In this document: piece by piece, positions 37,219-46,812 of the stretch
Layout: the number at the start of each line of letters is the position of its first letter
Position numbering within the stretch: the stretch's first letter is position 1
DNA from: Hyalangium ruber
GTDB taxonomy: Bacteria; Myxococcota; Myxococcia; Myxococcales; Myxococcaceae
Direction: 5' to 3'
Assembly: GCF_034259325.1 (NCBI RefSeq)
Contig: NZ_JAXIVS010000014.1
Location: 248,001 to 312,000 of the forward strand
DNA length: 64,000 nucleotides
The notes under the pieces: generated by a model
Seen by the model: the letters and a program-made list of their open reading frames with translations, nothing else
Databases searched by the model: none
Told to the model about the DNA's origin: nothing
Translations under genes and position numbers: made by a program

Positions 37219-40200
37219 ATGTCCCTTCGTTCCCCGTCGCTCAGCTGGTGCCTGACTCTGGGCACCCTCCTCGTGGGACTCACCTTCGGCTGCGGTGACA
37301 GTGCGCAGCCGCCCATTCCTCCTCCTTCCAAGCAGCTGCCGGATGCCGCCAAGTCCAGCGTGGAGCTGAGCCGTACCTCCAACGTGCGGGCCGACGGTGC
37401 CGACGAGGTCTCCATCACCGTCACGGTGCGCAAGGGGGACGGCGTGGTGATGGCGGACCGCACGGTGATGTTGGAGGTGTCCGGCGAGGGCAACACGCTC
37501 AGGCCCGCCTCGGGCAAGACGAACACCGAGGGCGTGATGACGGCGAAGCTGGTGTCCACCCGCGGGGGCGCCAAGCAGGTGACGGCCCGGGTGCAGACCG
37601 ACGGCGAGCCGGTGGTGCTCAGCTCGCGGCCCACCGTCGAGTTCGTCGCGCTGCAGCCCAAGAAGCTGGCCTTCACCGCCATGCCCCTCGAGGCCACCGC
37701 GGGCGCGCTCATGAGCCCCGTGCTCGAGGTGTCCATCCAGGACGAGACCGGGGCCACGGTGCGAGAGGTCGTGGGCACCGTCACGCTGGAGCTGGCCTCG
37801 GGCCCCGGCGGCGGACAGCCCGAGGGTTCGCTCACCGTCAGCGCGGTGGACGGCGTGGCGCGCTTCCCCGAGCTCCTCTTCAAGAAGGCGGGCACGGGCT
37901 ACTCGCTGCGGGCCACCTCGGGTGCGCTGACGGCGGCCACCTCTCCGCTCTTCGATGTGGTGCCCGCCGCCGCGAGCGTGCTGGAGCTCAGCGGGCTGCC
38001 GGCCAGCATGACCGCCGGCGACACGACCAGCGTCGACGTGACGGTGAAGGACGCGTTTGGCAACCTGGCCACCAACTACCGGGGCACGCTGCGCTTCAGC
38101 TCCACCGACGGCTTTGCGCCGATGCCCGCCGAGCACACCTTCACCGAGGCCGACGCGGGTCGGAAGACCTTCACCGGGCTGTCCCTCCAGCGCGCGGGCA
38201 CCCAGCGGGTGACGGTGACCGACTCCGTCAACCCGGGCCTCACGGTCGAAGCGGAGGTGCAGGTCGGGGCCGCGGCGACCTTCCGGATCCTCTTCAACCG
38301 GCACCCGCTCAGCCGCTTCTCCGTACGCGCTGCGATGTCCGAGGTCGAGGTGATCTTCCTCGACCGCTTCGAGAACGTCACGGCGGTCAGTGGGCCCGCC
38401 GTCAGTCTGGCCCTCAACCCCGCAAGCGGGGTGCTGGGTGGCACGACGACGCTCTCCCCAGTGGATGGCAGGGCCTCCTTCACCGACCTGAGCGTTACGC
38501 ATGAGGGCACCGGCTACACCCTCGTCGCCACGGCCGGCACGTTCAACAGCGCCACCAGCAGCGCGTTCAACATCGTCGACGACGTGGCCCCGGCCGCGCC
38601 GCAGCTCAGCCAGGGCACCACCGCTCCCACCAGCATCGAGGTGCGGTGGACCGCCGTGGGCGATGACGGCGTGCTGGGCACCGCCACGAGCCAGGAGCTG
38701 CGCTACTCCGCCTCCAACATCGTCTCGGACGCGGACTTCGCCGCGGCCACGCCGGTGGCGACGGGCACGCCCCAGGCCGGCGGCAGCGCGGAGCAGGCCA
38801 CCCTCACCGGGCTCACCCCGGGCTCCAACTACTATGTGGCCCTGAAGGTGACGGACAGCGCGGGCAACTCGGTGCGCTCGGCCACCCTGCCCGTGTCCAC
38901 GCCCAACCCCACCGTCACCCAGCTCGTCTTCACCGTCCAGCCGGTCGATACCGCCGCGGACTCGGTCCTGCCGGAGCTGAAGGTGGCGCTGCGTGACATC
39001 AACGGAGACACCGTGACCTCGGCCACCTCGGCGGTCACCCTGACCCTGCGGGGCGGCCCCACGCTCACGCGCACGGTGAACGCCGTGGCCGGCGTGGCCT
39101 CCTTCCCCGGTCTGAGCATCACCACCGCGGGCACTGGCTACTTCTTCGAGGCCACTGTCGGGGGCACGGTGCCGACGGCGCAGAGCAACGCGTTCGCCAT
39201 CCTTCCTGCGGCCGCGAACCACCTGGAGCTGGTGGGCCTCGTGGCGCCTGTCGGCGCGGGCCAGCCGGGCTCCGTGCAGGTGACGGCGTATGACGCGTTC
39301 AACAACATCGCCTCCGGCTACCGGGGCACGGTGCGCTTCACGTCCAACGACGCCGCCGCCACCCTGCCCGCCGACTTCACCTTCGCCGCCGGGGATGCGG
39401 GCCGCAAGGTGTTCACCAATGGCGTGGTGCTGCGCACCGCTGGCAGCCGCACCGTCACCGTGGCGGACACCGTCAACGGGACGCTGACCGACTCGCTCAC
39501 CGTGGACGTCGTCAACGGCGCGGCGACGCAGCTCGTGCTCACCGCGTCCGCCGCCTCCGTCACCGCCGGCAGCCCCTTCTCCCTTGAGGTGACGCTGCGC
39601 GACAGCGCCGGCAACATCGCCATCGACTACACGGGCACCGTCTCCTTCACCTCCACCGAGACCAACGGGGTGATTCCGTCCGACTACACCTTCACCGCGC
39701 TGGATGCGGGCCAGAAGACCTTCAGCAACGTGGAGCTGCGCACCGCCGGGCCCCAGTCCATCACCGCGCGGGACATTGGCAACGCCAGCCTCACGGACAC
39801 CGAGTCGCTCACCGTGAACGCGGCGGCCGTGGTGAGCCTGGCCTTCTCCGCTCCGGCGAACGCCACCGCGGGCACCGCCTTCAGCGTCACCGTCAGCGCC
39901 ATCGACACGTTCAACAACGTCGTCTCCGGCTACACCGGCACCGTGAGCTTCAGCTCGGATGACACTCAGGCCACGCTGCCGGCCAACTACACCTTCACCC
40001 CGGGCGACGCGGGCAGCCGCATGTTCAGCGCCACCTTTGGCACCGCGGGCACCCAGCCGCTGCGCGTCAGCGACGGCACGCGCAACGCCAGCGCCAGCAT
40101 CCTCGTGGCGCCCGGCGCCGCCACGCGCCTGGCGCTCACCGGGCTGGAGGCCTCGCTCACCGCGGGCACGTCGGACTCCGTCGACGTCACGGCGTATGAC

Positions 40201-43074
40201 GCCTTCAACAACGTGGCCACTGGCTACACCGGCACTGTGCGCTTCACCTCCACGGACCCCGCCGCCGTGCTGCCGCCGAACTACACCTTCACCGCCTCTG
40301 ACTCGGGCACCCAGCCCTTCCTCGTCGAGCTGCGCACCGGCGGGCCTCGCGTCATCGCCGTGACGGACACGGGCAACGCCGCGCTCACGGACGACGAGCA
40401 GACGAACGTCGTCGCCGGCAGCCCCGCGAAGCTCGTGTTCTCCCAGCAGCCGACGAACGGCACCGTGCGCAGCACGCTGAACCCGGTCAGCGTGACGCTG
40501 GTGGATGCCTACGACAACACCACCACCGCGACGGCTCCCCAGGTCACGGTGTCCCTGCTGGGCGGTGGCGGCAATGCCACCCTGAGCGGCACGCGCACCG
40601 TGTCCCCGGCGGGCGGCGTGGCGACCTTCAGCGCGCTCTCCATCGACCAGGAGGCCACCGACTTCCAGCTCGCGGCGAGCGCCGATGACCTCATCGGTGC
40701 GACCAGCACCGTGTTCACCGTCGTGGACAACCTCTCGCCGGACCTGGTGGTGATCACCGCGACCCAGTCTTCCGCCACCAGCGTCACGGTGGCGTGGATG
40801 GCGGTGGGCGATGACGGCTCCCTGGGCCGGGCCTCCAGCTATCAGCTGCGGTACTCGACCTCTCCCATCAACAGCGAGACGGACTTCGCCTCCGCCACCG
40901 AGTTCCCCACGGGGGCGCCGCAGAACCCGGGCACCTCGGAGTCCGTGTTGGTGACGGGCCTGACCCTGGATAACGACCTCTACTTCGCCCTCAAGGTCCT
41001 CGACGGAGCCGGAAATTTCAGCCGCTCCGAGGACGTCATGGTGGGCGGGAGCGGGCCGTGCTCGGGGGTGACGTGTACTCCGCCGGCGACGACCTGTTCG
41101 GCCGATGGCACCTCGGTGGTGAGCTACACCTCCGCCTGCCAGGAGGACACGGGCACGTGCCAGGACACGCCGACCACCACGCGCTGCCAGTCGTATGAGA
41201 CGTGCAGCACCGGGGCCTGCGTGCCGGTGACGCCGGGCAGCCAGGCGGGGCAGATCCTCATCAGCGAGTTCAGCGCCCTGGGCTCGGAGTTCATCGAGCT
41301 GCACAACACCACGGGCGTCCCCCTGGATGTGCATGGCTTCACCCTGCGCAACGCGGCGGGGCAGATGGTGACCCTCCGCGCTGTCACGGACCCGAACGGC
41401 ACGGCGGGCACGCCGGTGACGATCGGCGCCACGGGCTACCTCTATGGCGTGGCCAATCCCTCCGGGGCGATTCCTCCGGGCGTGGGCTTCGTCTATGGCG
41501 ATCCGGGCACGAGCTTCGCCCTGGCGGACACGGGCGACGCGCTGGCGCTCTACTCGGCGGCTCCGGCGGGCAACTTGCAGGACGCGGTGGACTTCCGCTC
41601 CTTCGTCACCAACCCGGACGTGCCACTGACGGCGGCGGACTTCGTGGGCTTCGCGGGTAGCTCCACGCAGCTCGACCTGAGCGGCACGACGGCGGGAGGC
41701 AACGACACGGCCACCAACTGGTGCGTGAGCTTCTACGAGGCGGGCCAGCGCGGCTCGCGCATCACCCACAGCCGGGGCGGTGCCAACGGCAGATGCAAGG
41801 TGGCTGTCATCAACGAGCTGTTCATCGATCCCTCGGGCGGGGACGACGGCAAGGGCTTCATCGAGATCGCCGGGCCGGGCGGCTCCGTCATCGGCGGCGC
41901 GAGGCTCATCGACGTCGAGGGCAAGGGCGCGCAGGCGGGCCAGCCCAACACTGCGGTGAGCTTCACCTTCCCCGCAGGAACCCGTATCCCTGCGGACGGC
42001 ATCCTCCTGGTCGCCGATGCGGCTTTGAGCGGCGTAACCTTGGTGCCCAACTTCGTCAACGGCGTGGATGTGAAGACGGCCACGCTGGATCCGGAGAACA
42101 ACGGTGGCGACAGCATCCAGCTTGTCTCCGCGGCGATTCCGGCGACCCTGTTGGATGCGGTGGGCTATGACCCCGCGGGGGCCAACCTGGACACGAACGT
42201 GGCCAGCAATGGCCTGGCGATGTACGAGGGCGCCACGGCGTTGTACCTGGGGCCGAACGGCAACTCGACCGTGTCCCTGGTCCGCTCGCCCAACAGCACA
42301 GACACGGATAACAACCGCAACGACTTCCGGTCGGATCCGTCGTCGACGCCTGGGCTGCCCAATGACACGATCAACCTCACCGTGACGGGCATGACGCCCG
42401 ATGACGCTCCCAGCATCGCGGCTTCGACCGTCGTCACCGTGATGGGCACGGACTTCGGGCCGGGCATGAGGGCGAGGTTCGGGACCGGGGCGGAGGGCCC
42501 CTGCACCGTGTTGGGGCCGACCGAGGCCACCTGCACCGCCGCGGCGGGCAGCGCCACCCCGACTCGGGTGGATGTGCTTTTCAAGAACAACGTGGCCATC
42601 GGCACGCCGGACCTGACGGTGGGCAACGCCTTCACCTTCACCGGCAGCCTCAACGAGACGGGCAACACGGATGAGGCGGACTACTGCAACCTCCAGTTCC
42701 CCGCCAGCTTCACGGTGACGACGGGACAGGCGACGCCGTTCCTCTACGGCCAGCTCTACGAGGCGGGCGTCACGGATGGCGGCGGTGCGCCCGCGGGGTG
42801 GATCGCCGAGGTGGGCTATGGGCCGACGGCGTCGAGCCCGCTGACCACCAACACGTGGCGGTTCTTCTCGGCGGTCCACAACACGCAGGTGGGCAACAAC
42901 GACGAGTTCGTGGGCTCGTTCGTGGCGCCGGCGGCCGGGAGCTACTCGTACACGTTCCGGTTCAGCTCCGATAACGGGATTCGCTGGACCTACTGCGACC
43001 TGAACGGGGCGGGCTCGAACACTGGCGTCGACTTCCAGACCACTCAGCTCGGTGCCATGACGGTCAGCAACTAG
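37219..43074 (+). CDS. Giant modular lipoprotein: Ig-like repeats, fibronectin III, lamin-tail and IPT domains
   Basis: A 1951-residue protein with a signal peptide ending LTFGC (Cys25), a probable lipoprotein. Modules in order: invasin-like Ig domains (about 45-250); one Ig unit; a module plus fibronectin III domain near 458-560 (AVGDDGVLG...LRYS); four more Ig units (about 660-1065) with FNNxxxGYxGTV cores; a second copy of the module plus fibronectin III near 1170-1270; a linker with ten or so cysteines (1275-1340); two lamin-tail domains starting near 1344 (EFIELHNTTG) and 1528 (VINELFIDPSGG); an IPT/TIG-like domain (about 1722-1800); a C-terminal beta domain. A cell-surface adhesin or matrix protein is likely. 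It is flanked by strong terminators, so probably monocistronic. Confidence 0.85.
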   Translation: MSLRSPSLSWCLTLGTLLVGLTFGCGDSAQPPIPPPSKQLPDAAKSSVELSRTSNVRADGADEVSITVTVRKGDGVVMADRTVMLEVSGEGNTLRPASGKTNTEGVMTAKLVSTRGGAKQVTARVQTDGEPVVLSSRPTVEFVALQPKKLAFTAMPLEATAGALMSPVLEVSIQDETGATVREVVGTVTLELASGPGGGQPEGSLTVSAVDGVARFPELLFKKAGTGYSLRATSGALTAATSPLFDVVPAAASVLELSGLPASMTAGDTTSVDVTVKDAFGNLATNYRGTLRFSSTDGFAPMPAEHTFTEADAGRKTFTGLSLQRAGTQRVTVTDSVNPGLTVEAEVQVGAAATFRILFNRHPLSRFSVRAAMSEVEVIFLDRFENVTAVSGPAVSLALNPASGVLGGTTTLSPVDGRASFTDLSVTHEGTGYTLVATAGTFNSATSSAFNIVDDVAPAAPQLSQGTTAPTSIEVRWTAVGDDGVLGTATSQELRYSASNIVSDADFAAATPVATGTPQAGGSAEQATLTGLTPGSNYYVALKVTDSAGNSVRSATLPVSTPNPTVTQLVFTVQPVDTAADSVLPELKVALRDINGDTVTSATSAVTLTLRGGPTLTRTVNAVAGVASFPGLSITTAGTGYFFEATVGGTVPTAQSNAFAILPAAANHLELVGLVAPVGAGQPGSVQVTAYDAFNNIASGYRGTVRFTSNDAAATLPADFTFAAGDAGRKVFTNGVVLRTAGSRTVTVADTVNGTLTDSLTVDVVNGAATQLVLTASAASVTAGSPFSLEVTLRDSAGNIAIDYTGTVSFTSTETNGVIPSDYTFTALDAGQKTFSNVELRTAGPQSITARDIGNASLTDTESLTVNAAAVVSLAFSAPANATAGTAFSVTVSAIDTFNNVVSGYTGTVSFSSDDTQATLPANYTFTPGDAGSRMFSATFGTAGTQPLRVSDGTRNASASILVAPGAATRLALTGLEASLTAGTSDSVDVTAYDAFNNVATGYTGTVRFTSTDPAAVLPPNYTFTASDSGTQPFLVELRTGGPRVIAVTDTGNAALTDDEQTNVVAGSPAKLVFSQQPTNGTVRSTLNPVSVTLVDAYDNTTTATAPQVTVSLLGGGGNATLSGTRTVSPAGGVATFSALSIDQEATDFQLAASADDLIGATSTVFTVVDNLSPDLVVITATQSSATSVTVAWMAVGDDGSLGRASSYQLRYSTSPINSETDFASATEFPTGAPQNPGTSESVLVTGLTLDNDLYFALKVLDGAGNFSRSEDVMVGGSGPCSGVTCTPPATTCSADGTSVVSYTSACQEDTGTCQDTPTTTRCQSYETCSTGACVPVTPGSQAGQILISEFSALGSEFIELHNTTGVPLDVHGFTLRNAAGQMVTLRAVTDPNGTAGTPVTIGATGYLYGVANPSGAIPPGVGFVYGDPGTSFALADTGDALALYSAAPAGNLQDAVDFRSFVTNPDVPLTAADFVGFAGSSTQLDLSGTTAGGNDTATNWCVSFYEAGQRGSRITHSRGGANGRCKVAVINELFIDPSGGDDGKGFIEIAGPGGSVIGGARLIDVEGKGAQAGQPNTAVSFTFPAGTRIPADGILLVADAALSGVTLVPNFVNGVDVKTATLDPENNGGDSIQLVSAAIPATLLDAVGYDPAGANLDTNVASNGLAMYEGATALYLGPNGNSTVSLVRSPNSTDTDNNRNDFRSDPSSTPGLPNDTINLTVTGMTPDDAPSIAASTVVTVMGTDFGPGMRARFGTGAEGPCTVLGPTEATCTAAAGSATPTRVDVLFKNNVAIGTPDLTVGNAFTFTGSLNETGNTDEADYCNLQFPASFTVTTGQATPFLYGQLYEAGVTDGGGAPAGWIAEVGYGPTASSPLTTNTWRFFSAVHNTQVGNNDEFVGSFVAPAAGSYSYTFRFSSDNGIRWTYCDLNGAGSNTGVDFQTTQLGAMTVSN
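37963..40420 (+). repeat. Five dispersed Ig-like repeat units inside the giant lipoprotein
   Basis: Units starting near 37963, 39208, 39520, 39826 and 40117 share the pattern TAGxxxSVxVTAxDxFNN, GYxGTVxFxSxD and LPxxYTFTxxDAGxxxF (about 95-100 codons each). Two larger modules, each an Ig unit plus a fibronectin III domain containing AVGDDG, occur before (to about 38900) and after (to about 41040), implying duplication of a bigger block. Confidence 0.75.
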
Positions 43075-43088
43075 GTCGGGCCGAAGGG

Positions 43089-43123
43089 CCCGGGAGCCCG
43101 GCCGGTGTGCCAGGGCTCCCGGG
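43089..43123. terminator. Strong bidirectional hairpin
   Basis: CCCGGGAGCCC (43089-43099) and GGGCTCCCGGG (43113-43123) pair perfectly (11 bp) over a 13-nt loop, between the convergent giant lipoprotein gene and the minus-strand exported-protein operon. Confidence 0.65.
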
Positions 43124-43145
43124 TGTCCCTCCGGAGAGGGACGCG

Positions 43146-43958
43146 CTACTGGTCGTCACACGGGGTGCCCAGGCGGGCCCCCGAATACACTCCGAGCTCG
43201 TTGTAGATGAGCGGCAGGTTCTGCTCGACGGGCACCACGCGCAGCTCCAGCTTCTTCTTGTTGCCGGAGATCCATATCGGCGCCTGCGCCCGGTCCACCA
43301 CCAACCGGAGCTCGCCCTTCTTCGTCGAGAAGATCTGCCCCTCCGAGTCGGAGATGATGTCCTTCATCTCCTGCAGCTTCAGGCTCCCCTTGGGGCCCAC
43401 GTGGACTCGGAACTTCTTCTCGTCCTCCGAGCGGAAGCCGCGCTCCACGAAGTAGTAGTTGCCGTCCGTGTCGCGCAGCAGCGCGTGCGGCACGTACTTC
43501 TGCGGGTTCGGCTCGTACTTGGCCCCCGTCAGCAGCTTCGCCGCCGGCTCGGCCTCCATCACCGTGAAGGCAATCGTCTTCTCGCCGCAGCGCACCGAAC
43601 AGGTCTTCTTCTCCTTGTCCAGCTCCACCTCCGAGAACACCCGGTAGTCGATGCCCCGGAAGTTCTCGTTCGCCGTCTTGTTGAAGAAGCGCGGATCCAG
43701 GAACGAGTCGCCCGCCAGGCCCCAGGGCGGCGGCGCTACCTGGACGAACGTCTTTCCATCTCCATAGAAGAGCTGCGTGGTCTTCTGCTCGTCGGGCGCC
43801 AGCACCACGTAGTGGCCCTTGCCGTCCGTGCAGACCGAGGTCTTCTCCAGGATGCGCTGCTCCCCCAGGTTCTCCGCCTTGCCCCAGGGGGGCTCGATGG
43901 CCCAGGAGGTGCTGGACAGCAGGGCGGCCGCGGTGGCCAACAGGTGTCGAGAGTGCAT
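43146..43958 (-). CDS. Exported protein of unknown function (kinase operon, third gene)
   Basis: A 270-residue protein with a signal peptide (MHSRHLLATAAALLSSTSWA, cleavage before IEPP). The ATG at 43958 has GGAG 8 nt upstream; a longer frame to 44093 overlaps the preceding gene and is unlikely. The mature part is charged, beta-rich and has two close cysteines (CSVRCGEK) plus a C-terminal cysteine in TPCDDQ. I recognise no family. It begins 14 nt after the preceding exported-protein gene, downstream of a Ser/Thr kinase; the two exported proteins have the same size and general make-up and may act together. Confidence 0.75.
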   Translation of the reverse strand: MHSRHLLATAAALLSSTSWAIEPPWGKAENLGEQRILEKTSVCTDGKGHYVVLAPDEQKTTQLFYGDGKTFVQVAPPPWGLAGDSFLDPRFFNKTANENFRGIDYRVFSEVELDKEKKTCSVRCGEKTIAFTVMEAEPAAKLLTGAKYEPNPQKYVPHALLRDTDGNYYFVERGFRSEDEKKFRVHVGPKGSLKLQEMKDIISDSEGQIFSTKKGELRLVVDRAQAPIWISGNKKKLELRVVPVEQNLPLIYNELGVYSGARLGTPCDDQ

Positions 43959-43972
43959 GAGACAAGCTCCGG

Positions 43973-44788
43973 TTAGAGGTTCTTCTCGAAGTACTTCGTG
44001 GCGAACTCTTCCTGATTGGCGGCGTCCGGGGCCGTGGTCCAGCTCACGGTGCCCTCCTGGATGGCCAGCTTCAGCTCCGTGCCGAACTGGCACGTGAGCT
44101 TCTTCACCTTGGCCGTGATGGCCTTCTTCCCCGCCGCCGAGTCACACAGCCCCCGCAGCGAGCTGAGCGGGTTCGCGCAGTACGAGGCGATGCTGTACTT
44201 CTTGATGACGTCGTCCGAGACGCTCTTCCAGTCGATGCTGGCCGTCACCTTCGTGCCGCACGCCTCGTTCATTGCCTTGAGCTCATCGGCGAAGGACTGC
44301 TGGTTGCCGTCCTCGCGCTCCTTGCGGTTGAACGCCGCCAGCTTGCCCAGCGTGCCGTCCGACTTCTGCTTCTGGTGCTGGGAGTAGATGTCCTCGGCCT
44401 TGAGCGCCTGGGTGCGCTTCTCGTCGAAGGTGACGGAGAGGCCGTCCTTCCTGCCAGGTACCCACAGCTCGTAGCGCTTGGTGCCCCACGAGTCGCGCAC
44501 CACCAGCGTGTAGAAGTTCTCGCCCCGGTACGGGGTGAAGTAGTCCGCGCCCTTGTTCGTCTCGCTCATCGTGTGCAGGAGCGCCTTGCCGTCGAACTCG
44601 CTGCTGGTGCCCTGCACGTAGAGGAGCACCTGCTTGCCGTCCTTGGACTCCGGGCCGGTGAGCGGGATGATCGCCACCGACTCGCCCTCCTTGCCCGCGT
44701 ACACCTTGCCGGCGCCGACCGGAGCCGCTGCCCATGCGCTGGCGCCGCACAGCGCCCCCGCGATGACCACTGCCAGGGTGATTCTCAT
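43973..44788 (-). CDS. Exported protein of unknown function (kinase operon, second gene)
   Basis: A 271-residue protein with a signal peptide (MRITLAVVIAGALCGASAWA, cleavage after AWA or WAA). The ATG at 44788 follows GGAGG. The mature part opens with a beta-rich region (VAIIPLTGPES, VLLYVQGTSSEFDG, YTLVVRDSWG) and ends in charged helices with cysteines near YCANPLSSLRGLCD and LTCQFG. No family recognised. It starts 53 nt after the kinase stop and is followed at 14 nt by another exported protein, so all three probably share a transcript. Confidence 0.75.
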   Translation of the reverse strand: MRITLAVVIAGALCGASAWAAAPVGAGKVYAGKEGESVAIIPLTGPESKDGKQVLLYVQGTSSEFDGKALLHTMSETNKGADYFTPYRGENFYTLVVRDSWGTKRYELWVPGRKDGLSVTFDEKRTQALKAEDIYSQHQKQKSDGTLGKLAAFNRKEREDGNQQSFADELKAMNEACGTKVTASIDWKSVSDDVIKKYSIASYCANPLSSLRGLCDSAAGKKAITAKVKKLTCQFGTELKLAIQEGTVSWTTAPDAANQEEFATKYFEKNL

Positions 44789-44841
44789 GTGTGCCCCCTC
44801 CCGTGGGGCCGTGGTGCTGCCGCCTCCGGGGCCCTGGAGCC

Positions 44842-46668
44842 TCAGAGGTTGACGTCGTGAGGCTTGCAGTACTTCGCCAGCCGCGCCTTGCCCTTGGAGG
44901 ACAGGTTGCGCCACTGCGCCCTCGCGTTGCCCAGGTCTCCCTTGTGGCAGTAGGCGCGCCCGAGCAGCTCGTACGCGGCCTCCGTCTTGCGCGTCTGCTG
45001 GCTGCGCTGGGCCAGGCGGATGGCCTTGTCGAATTCTCCCGAGGTCAGCGCGCGCTCGGCCTCCTCCAGCTCCTGGCGCACCGACTCGGGCACGGCCTCG
45101 GGCTTGTCCGGGCGCGTCTGCGGACGCGCGGTGTTGGCGGGCTCCGTGTTGGCGGGCTCGGTGGGGGTGGTGGCCACGGTCGGAGGCGTGCTCGGCGGCG
45201 TGGTGGGCGGCGGCTCCGGTTTGACTTCCGGGGGCGGCGTCGGCGCCACGGGGGGCGGCTGCGCGATGGTTGGGTTCGGGGCGGTGACGGTGGGCGTCTC
45301 GGGCGGAGGGCTCGGGGGCGTCTCGGTCTTGAGGAACCGGCTTCCGACGATTCCGACGCCGAGGAGCACCACCGCCACGACGGCCGCCACCCCGAGCTTC
45401 GCGTTGGAGCGGGGGGCAGGTGCCGCGACGGGCGGCGCGGGCGTGGCCGGAGGCGCGGGTTGAGGCGCGGCCGGCTGGACCGCCGGCAACGAGAGGTCCG
45501 TCGGGCGCCGGGAGACGCTCACCGCGAGCGAGGGCTGCGCGGCGGGGGCGGCGGCCTCGGCGGCCCGGAACGCGGCCAGCGTCGAGCCGGGCTCCACGCT
45601 TGGGTCCGCCAGGGCGGCCGGGTTCGGCGAGGCGGGCTGGGCAGCAGGGGCGGGCGCGCCGGCGGCGGACTGGCGCGCGGGGACGAAGGTGGCCTCCGAG
45701 GCGCTCTCGTCGTCATGGAGCGACGGGTTGGAGGGCGGCAGCGCGCCCCGGGGCGAGTAGGGCGTCGGATCCGGCCCCAGGCTGGCGAGCGACTGCAGCG
45801 GCGTGCCGGTCAGCTCGGCGATGAAGGTGGCCACGTCCTGGAAGCGGTCCTTCGGGTTCTTGGCCAGCGCCTTGTCCACCGCGGCCACCGCGCGGGCGGG
45901 CAGGTCCGGACAGCGCACCGCGAGCGACTCGGGCGGCTCGTTGACGACGCGGTAGACCACCTCGGCGATGGTGGCCCCGGCGAATGGCGAGTCTCCGCTG
46001 AGCATCTCGTAGACGATGGTGCCCAGGGCGAAGATGTCCGTGCGCGCGTCGATGTCCTTGTTCTTGCCCATGGCCTGCTCGGGCGACATGTAGCGCGGCG
46101 TGCCCATGAGCACGTCTTCCTGCGTCTGCAGCGTCTGCGAGCCCATGAGCTTCGAGATGCCGAAGTCCATGAGCTTCACCCGCTCGGTAATCATGCCTTC
46201 CGAGTCGGTGGGCACCAGCTGGACGTTGGCGGGCTTCAAGTCCCGGTGGACCACGCCGGCGCGGTGGGCCGCCTGCAGCGCCGAGCCCATCTGCCGGGCC
46301 ACGGAGAAGGCCTCGCGGATGGACATGCGGCCCTTCTTCAGCCGGTGCCCGAGGCTCTCGCCGCGCAGGTACTCCATCACCATGTACGGCGCGCCGTTCT
46401 CCAGGGTGTGGAAGTCCAGCACCTCGACGATGTTGGGGTGGCCCAGCTGGGAGGCGATCTCCGCCTCTCGGCGGAAGCGCGCGAATTGCTCGTCACTCAG
46501 CTCCTCGTCATGCAGGAGCACCTTCACCGCCACTTGCTTGCCCGGCAGGCGCAGGTGCCGGGCGAGGAACACGGAGCCCATGCCCCCCTTGCCCAGCAGT
46601 GAAGTGAGTTCGTACGTGTCCCGCAGGACCGTCCCGATGCGGATGTCAGCAGCGGCGGAGTGGCTCAT
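44842..46668 (-). CDS. Membrane Ser/Thr protein kinase with TPR-like C-terminus
   Basis: A 608-residue Pkn-type kinase from ATG 46668. Canonical motifs: GKGGMGSVF (26-34), VAVKVL with Lys49, Glu70, HRDLKPANV (141-149), DFGISKL (168-174), MSPEQ (194-198). A long Pro/Ala-rich linker leads to a single transmembrane helix (GVAAVVAVVLLGVGIVG, about 430-450), an extracytoplasmic Pro/Thr/Glu-rich stalk, and a short helical C-terminus (EEAERALTSGEFDKAIRLAQ...) that looks like one or two TPR hairpins. Two exported-protein genes lie downstream in the same direction; their products could be ligands or partners of the outer domain. Confidence 0.92.
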   Translation of the reverse strand: MSHSAAADIRIGTVLRDTYELTSLLGKGGMGSVFLARHLRLPGKQVAVKVLLHDEELSDEQFARFRREAEIASQLGHPNIVEVLDFHTLENGAPYMVMEYLRGESLGHRLKKGRMSIREAFSVARQMGSALQAAHRAGVVHRDLKPANVQLVPTDSEGMITERVKLMDFGISKLMGSQTLQTQEDVLMGTPRYMSPEQAMGKNKDIDARTDIFALGTIVYEMLSGDSPFAGATIAEVVYRVVNEPPESLAVRCPDLPARAVAAVDKALAKNPKDRFQDVATFIAELTGTPLQSLASLGPDPTPYSPRGALPPSNPSLHDDESASEATFVPARQSAAGAPAPAAQPASPNPAALADPSVEPGSTLAAFRAAEAAAPAAQPSLAVSVSRRPTDLSLPAVQPAAPQPAPPATPAPPVAAPAPRSNAKLGVAAVVAVVLLGVGIVGSRFLKTETPPSPPPETPTVTAPNPTIAQPPPVAPTPPPEVKPEPPPTTPPSTPPTVATTPTEPANTEPANTARPQTRPDKPEAVPESVRQELEEAERALTSGEFDKAIRLAQRSQQTRKTEAAYELLGRAYCHKGDLGNARAQWRNLSSKGKARLAKYCKPHDVNL

Positions 46669-46812
46669 TAGAAGTCGGAGGGGTGCCTGCGCGCACTTAA
46701 GCCGCTTCCGACGCGATGCGCCAGTCACGTGCGCCGTGGGTTCGGCGGGGAGGACTCCGTGCGTCGGATTGGACGCGCTGTGTCAGGGGAGGCTGCTGGA
46801 GGGGACCCACGG

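Noticed and set aside
36988-42879. A 5.9-kb minus-strand open frame opposite the giant lipoprotein
   Set aside because: Same cause; Arg/Gly/His-rich translation without any domain, while the plus strand shows clear modular structure.
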